Source: Sphaerolaimus hirsutus
Lineage: Eukaryota; Nematoda; Chromadorea; Monhysterida; Sphaerolaimidae
Direction: 5' to 3'
NCBI GenBank assembly: GCA_964036195.1
Contig: OZ038456.1
Span: 12,834,001 to 12,898,000 of the forward strand
Length of the DNA stretch: 64,000 bases
Shown: positions 61,990 through 64,000 of the stretch, piece by piece
Numbering within the stretch: position 1 is the stretch's first letter
Layout of the letters: every line of letters starts with the position of its first letter
Notes under the pieces: generated by a model
The model's input: the letters and a program-made list of their open reading frames with translations, nothing else
Databases searched by the model: none
Told to the model about the DNA's origin: nothing
Made by a program: the position numbers and the translations under genes

Positions 61990-62820
61990 GTTAACTTCAT
62001 TGATATTCAGTGTCGTTATGGTGGAGTTTACATTAGTTAAGAGCAAAAAATATGGCACAGTGAGCCACAGTATTTCATAGTGGCAGCCCAACATTTTCAA
62101 CTTTATTGTTTTTTTTTGTTGGATTGTTGATAATTATGAGTTTTTGAATATTTTTTTCTTAATAATTCTGAATAATTTCTTTTTTCGGGTCCACAGCTTG
62201 TGTCAAGCAGTATGGACTAAGAATACAATATCACCAATCATCAGTCATTCATGTCATTATACAGTTTTCTGTCACAAATAGTTGCTATCACTGTGTGATA
62301 CCAACTGCATGGCAAAATATGTCGATTCAGTTGAAGCAATCCTTTAAATAATGATCAATTCGGTGGTTGCACATGACATTTTGCTCAGACAAGTCACTTC
62401 ACAATCATATCCGTTTCACCAAAGCATGGACATTGGCTTGGTTGCCTTGCTGCTATGCCATGTATGATAACAAGTACCAGTACAGCTCTCAATGTGATAG
62501 TTTCCATATTATTGAACTAATGAATTTTATGCGAATTATATTTATATTCTACAGTTGCAAAATTGACTACAGTTGTAAGTAAAGTTGAAAAGTGTACATT
62601 CTATGGAATACCCACCCTTCTATTATAAGAAATATGGTAATCACTTTAAAGCACCAAAATAAATGTAGAAGTTGAAAAAATCATTCATTTTATTTTTTGA
62701 GCCAACAATAATTGTTATGAGTGGCTTTTGAAGTCTATAGATTTATAACACATTCCATTGTTTGAGTTACATAGAATGGCCAGAACCATGAAGAAAGCAG
62801 AAAGCAAAAGGATTATGACT
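61990..62820. other. No recognisable gene
   Basis: A/T-rich sequence with short frames only. GACTAGTAGGGTTGGGAACCCGACCCGACCCG at 62817-62850 is a lone end of a TAGGGTTGGGA-type element. Confidence 0.4.
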
Positions 62821-62896
62821 AGTAGGGTTGGGAACCCGACCCGACCCGACCCGAAAATGGTTTGAACTCGAGTGCTTTTTTGCGATATCATATAAC

Positions 62897-62948
62897 TAGT
62901 GATGGAAAAGCGACAGAAAAAAGGGCGCCAGGCGCCATTCCATCACTA
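62897..62948. mobile_element. 52-bp minimal TAGTGATGG MITE
   Basis: TAGTGATGGAAAAGCG to GCGCCATTCCATCACTA in only 52 bp, flanked by CATATAAC and GATATAAC (7 of 8). It contains a single GGCGCCAGGCGCC palindrome. Confidence 0.85.
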
Positions 62949-63099
62949 GATATAACCTTTGTCATTAAGCTTTATAATGATATTTACTTGTGTCTCAAAT
63001 CTTAATTTCATCAGACGAATTCAGACGAACTGAGGCACCAAGTGCCAAAGCCAACCCCGCATGTGGAGAGTAAAACAGAAACAGTTTTGAAATGATAAG

Positions 63100-63475
63100 T
63101 AATGTGCTAAAAGAAAAGTAGGTAAACCAGGCATAGAAGGAAGAAAAGGGAGAAAAATGGCTAAAAGTAAGTGAAAAATGGCTAAAAATGGATACATAAG
63201 CACATAGGTATACTACTAAAAATACCTGAAAATAGGCAGTTAGATGCATGAACTAGTGATTTTGGAGGTAAAAACCTATAAAAAGGTATGAAAAATATCG
63301 AATTTGAGCGAAAATTGGGGTCGTTTCTCAAAAATCGCTCCAGATAGATAGATAGGTAGCTGGCCGATTAGGGGGGGGGGGGTTAGGGTTTAGTAGCCCA
63401 AAATTTTGCCTCCGGGTCGGATAGATAGATAGCTGAGCGGCCTCCGGGATAGATAGATAGCTGGGCGGTTGTTGT

Positions 63476-63507
<32 letters not shown>

Positions 63508-63533
63508 TAACCTCCCCCCTTTCCTACCCCTGC
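63100..63533. mobile_element. CAGGGGTCTCC-family MITE, degraded
   Basis: The order AAAATGGCTAAAAATGG, ACTAGTGATTTTGGAGG, CTCCAGATAGATAGATAGG, CCGGGATAGATAGATAGCTGGG, CCTACCCCTG follows the family. The left end is lost and the right end reads CCTACCCCTG. Confidence 0.65.
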
Positions 63534-63590
63534 CACAAATATGCAATCACAATATGGTTGGATCAAAGCATTTTAAATCGACGTCTTGAG

Positions 63591-63855
63591 TAGTGATGGA
63601 AAAGCGCCATGGCGCTAGCACCAAAGCAAAAAGCGCCATGGCGCTTGACGCTTTGCGCTATTTTGCTGTGGCGCCACACCTATGAAAAGCGCCATGGCGC
63701 TTGGCGCTATTTTTCCGTGGCGCCAGGAACTAAACGCCTGGCGCTGGCGCTTGGCGCTAGCGCCAAAGCAAAAAGCGCCATGACACTTGGCGCTGATGTT
63801 CAAAAAAGCGCCATGGCGCATTTGGCGCAAAGTTCTGGCGCTTTTTCCATCACTA
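63591..63855. mobile_element. TAGTGATGG-family GGCGCC-rich MITE (265 bp)
   Basis: TAGTGATGGAAAAGCGCC and GGCGCTTTTTCCATCACTA are inverted ends. The flanks GTCTTGAG at 63583-63590 and 63856-63863 are identical 8-mers. The interior is AAGCGCCATGGCGCTTGGCG in many permutations. Confidence 0.92.
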
Positions 63856-64000
63856 GTCTTGAGAAAGGTACAGGCTGTATTTATTTCATCAAACTGGACC
63901 CTTTAAACTTCTAAGCTACGTATTTTTCTAACAGTAGGGCGGGTCTCCAAAAAAGGCGTCCCCAATAGAAGGTACACTTTTTGACTTTATTTGGGTCACA

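Noticed and set aside
1-64000. tRNA, rRNA or snRNA genes
   Set aside because: I looked for A/B-box and cloverleaf-like stretches and for conserved rRNA words and saw none that I could support by eye.

Overview
This window is nuclear DNA from an animal, most likely an invertebrate. It has spliceosomal introns with GT/AG borders, coding exons of 50-340 nt set in kilobases of non-coding DNA, animal-type extracellular domains (PAN/Apple, sushi/CCP and a C-type-lectin-like fold), AATAAA-type 3' ends, and a very dense load of non-autonomous DNA transposons. I cannot name the species. A (GCCTAA)n array (TTAGGC on the other strand) resembles the nematode telomere repeat, but it is internal, short and mixed with another satellite, so it is weak taxonomic evidence. 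The sequence holds one 200-base assembly gap (51507-51706).

Region 1 (about 1-20.4 kb) is a decayed array of several copies of a multi-kilobase unit. The same landmarks recur in order and are interrupted by different foldback elements and MITEs. They include a short exon ending in VLQIE plus a splice donor, an exon beginning with F-x-x-HYA, an RGG-box exon and a block near 'GGCGCC..GCCCAGCTCGGGGTTCG'. Region 2 (about 20.4-23.2 kb) is mostly foldback and low-information DNA.

Region 3 (23.2-26 kb) holds the 3' part of a plus-strand gene with three phase-matched exons and a stop at 25973. Region 4 (28.1-51.4 kb) is transcribed from the minus strand and is visibly A/C-rich on the plus strand. 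From 5' to 3' on the minus strand it carries three exons that each encode a ubiquitin-interacting motif (UIM), a duplicated exon cassette (A/B), a five-exon block, an arginine/lysine-rich putative N-terminus, an intron-containing Merlin/IS1595-type DDE transposase-like gene, and a phase-consistent seven-exon 3' part ending at 28129 with a nearby AATAAA. A 24-bp minisatellite with (GCCTAA)n tracts lies directly upstream of the transposase exons. I cannot decide from sequence alone whether region 4 is one gene, two or more genes, or a very large composite mobile element.

Region 5 (about 52-57.2 kb) is a large inverted-repeat structure full of short GACGTGAAA-type palindromes. Region 6 (58.1-61.5 kb) is a minus-strand gene for a secreted or surface mosaic protein (CTLD-like, PAN/Apple, CCP). 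The rest to 64 kb is repeats.

The dominant feature is the MITE load. At least seven families have ends such as CAGGGGTCTCC, TAGGGTTCAAACGGGAT, TAGTGATGGAAAAGC, TAGGGTGTCAAC and TAGGGTTGGGAC and are flanked by 8-bp direct repeats, as hAT-superfamily elements are. Several sit inside exons, and in at least one case removing the element and one target copy restores a continuous reading frame. All exon models are hand-built from the sequence and were not checked against transcripts or databases.
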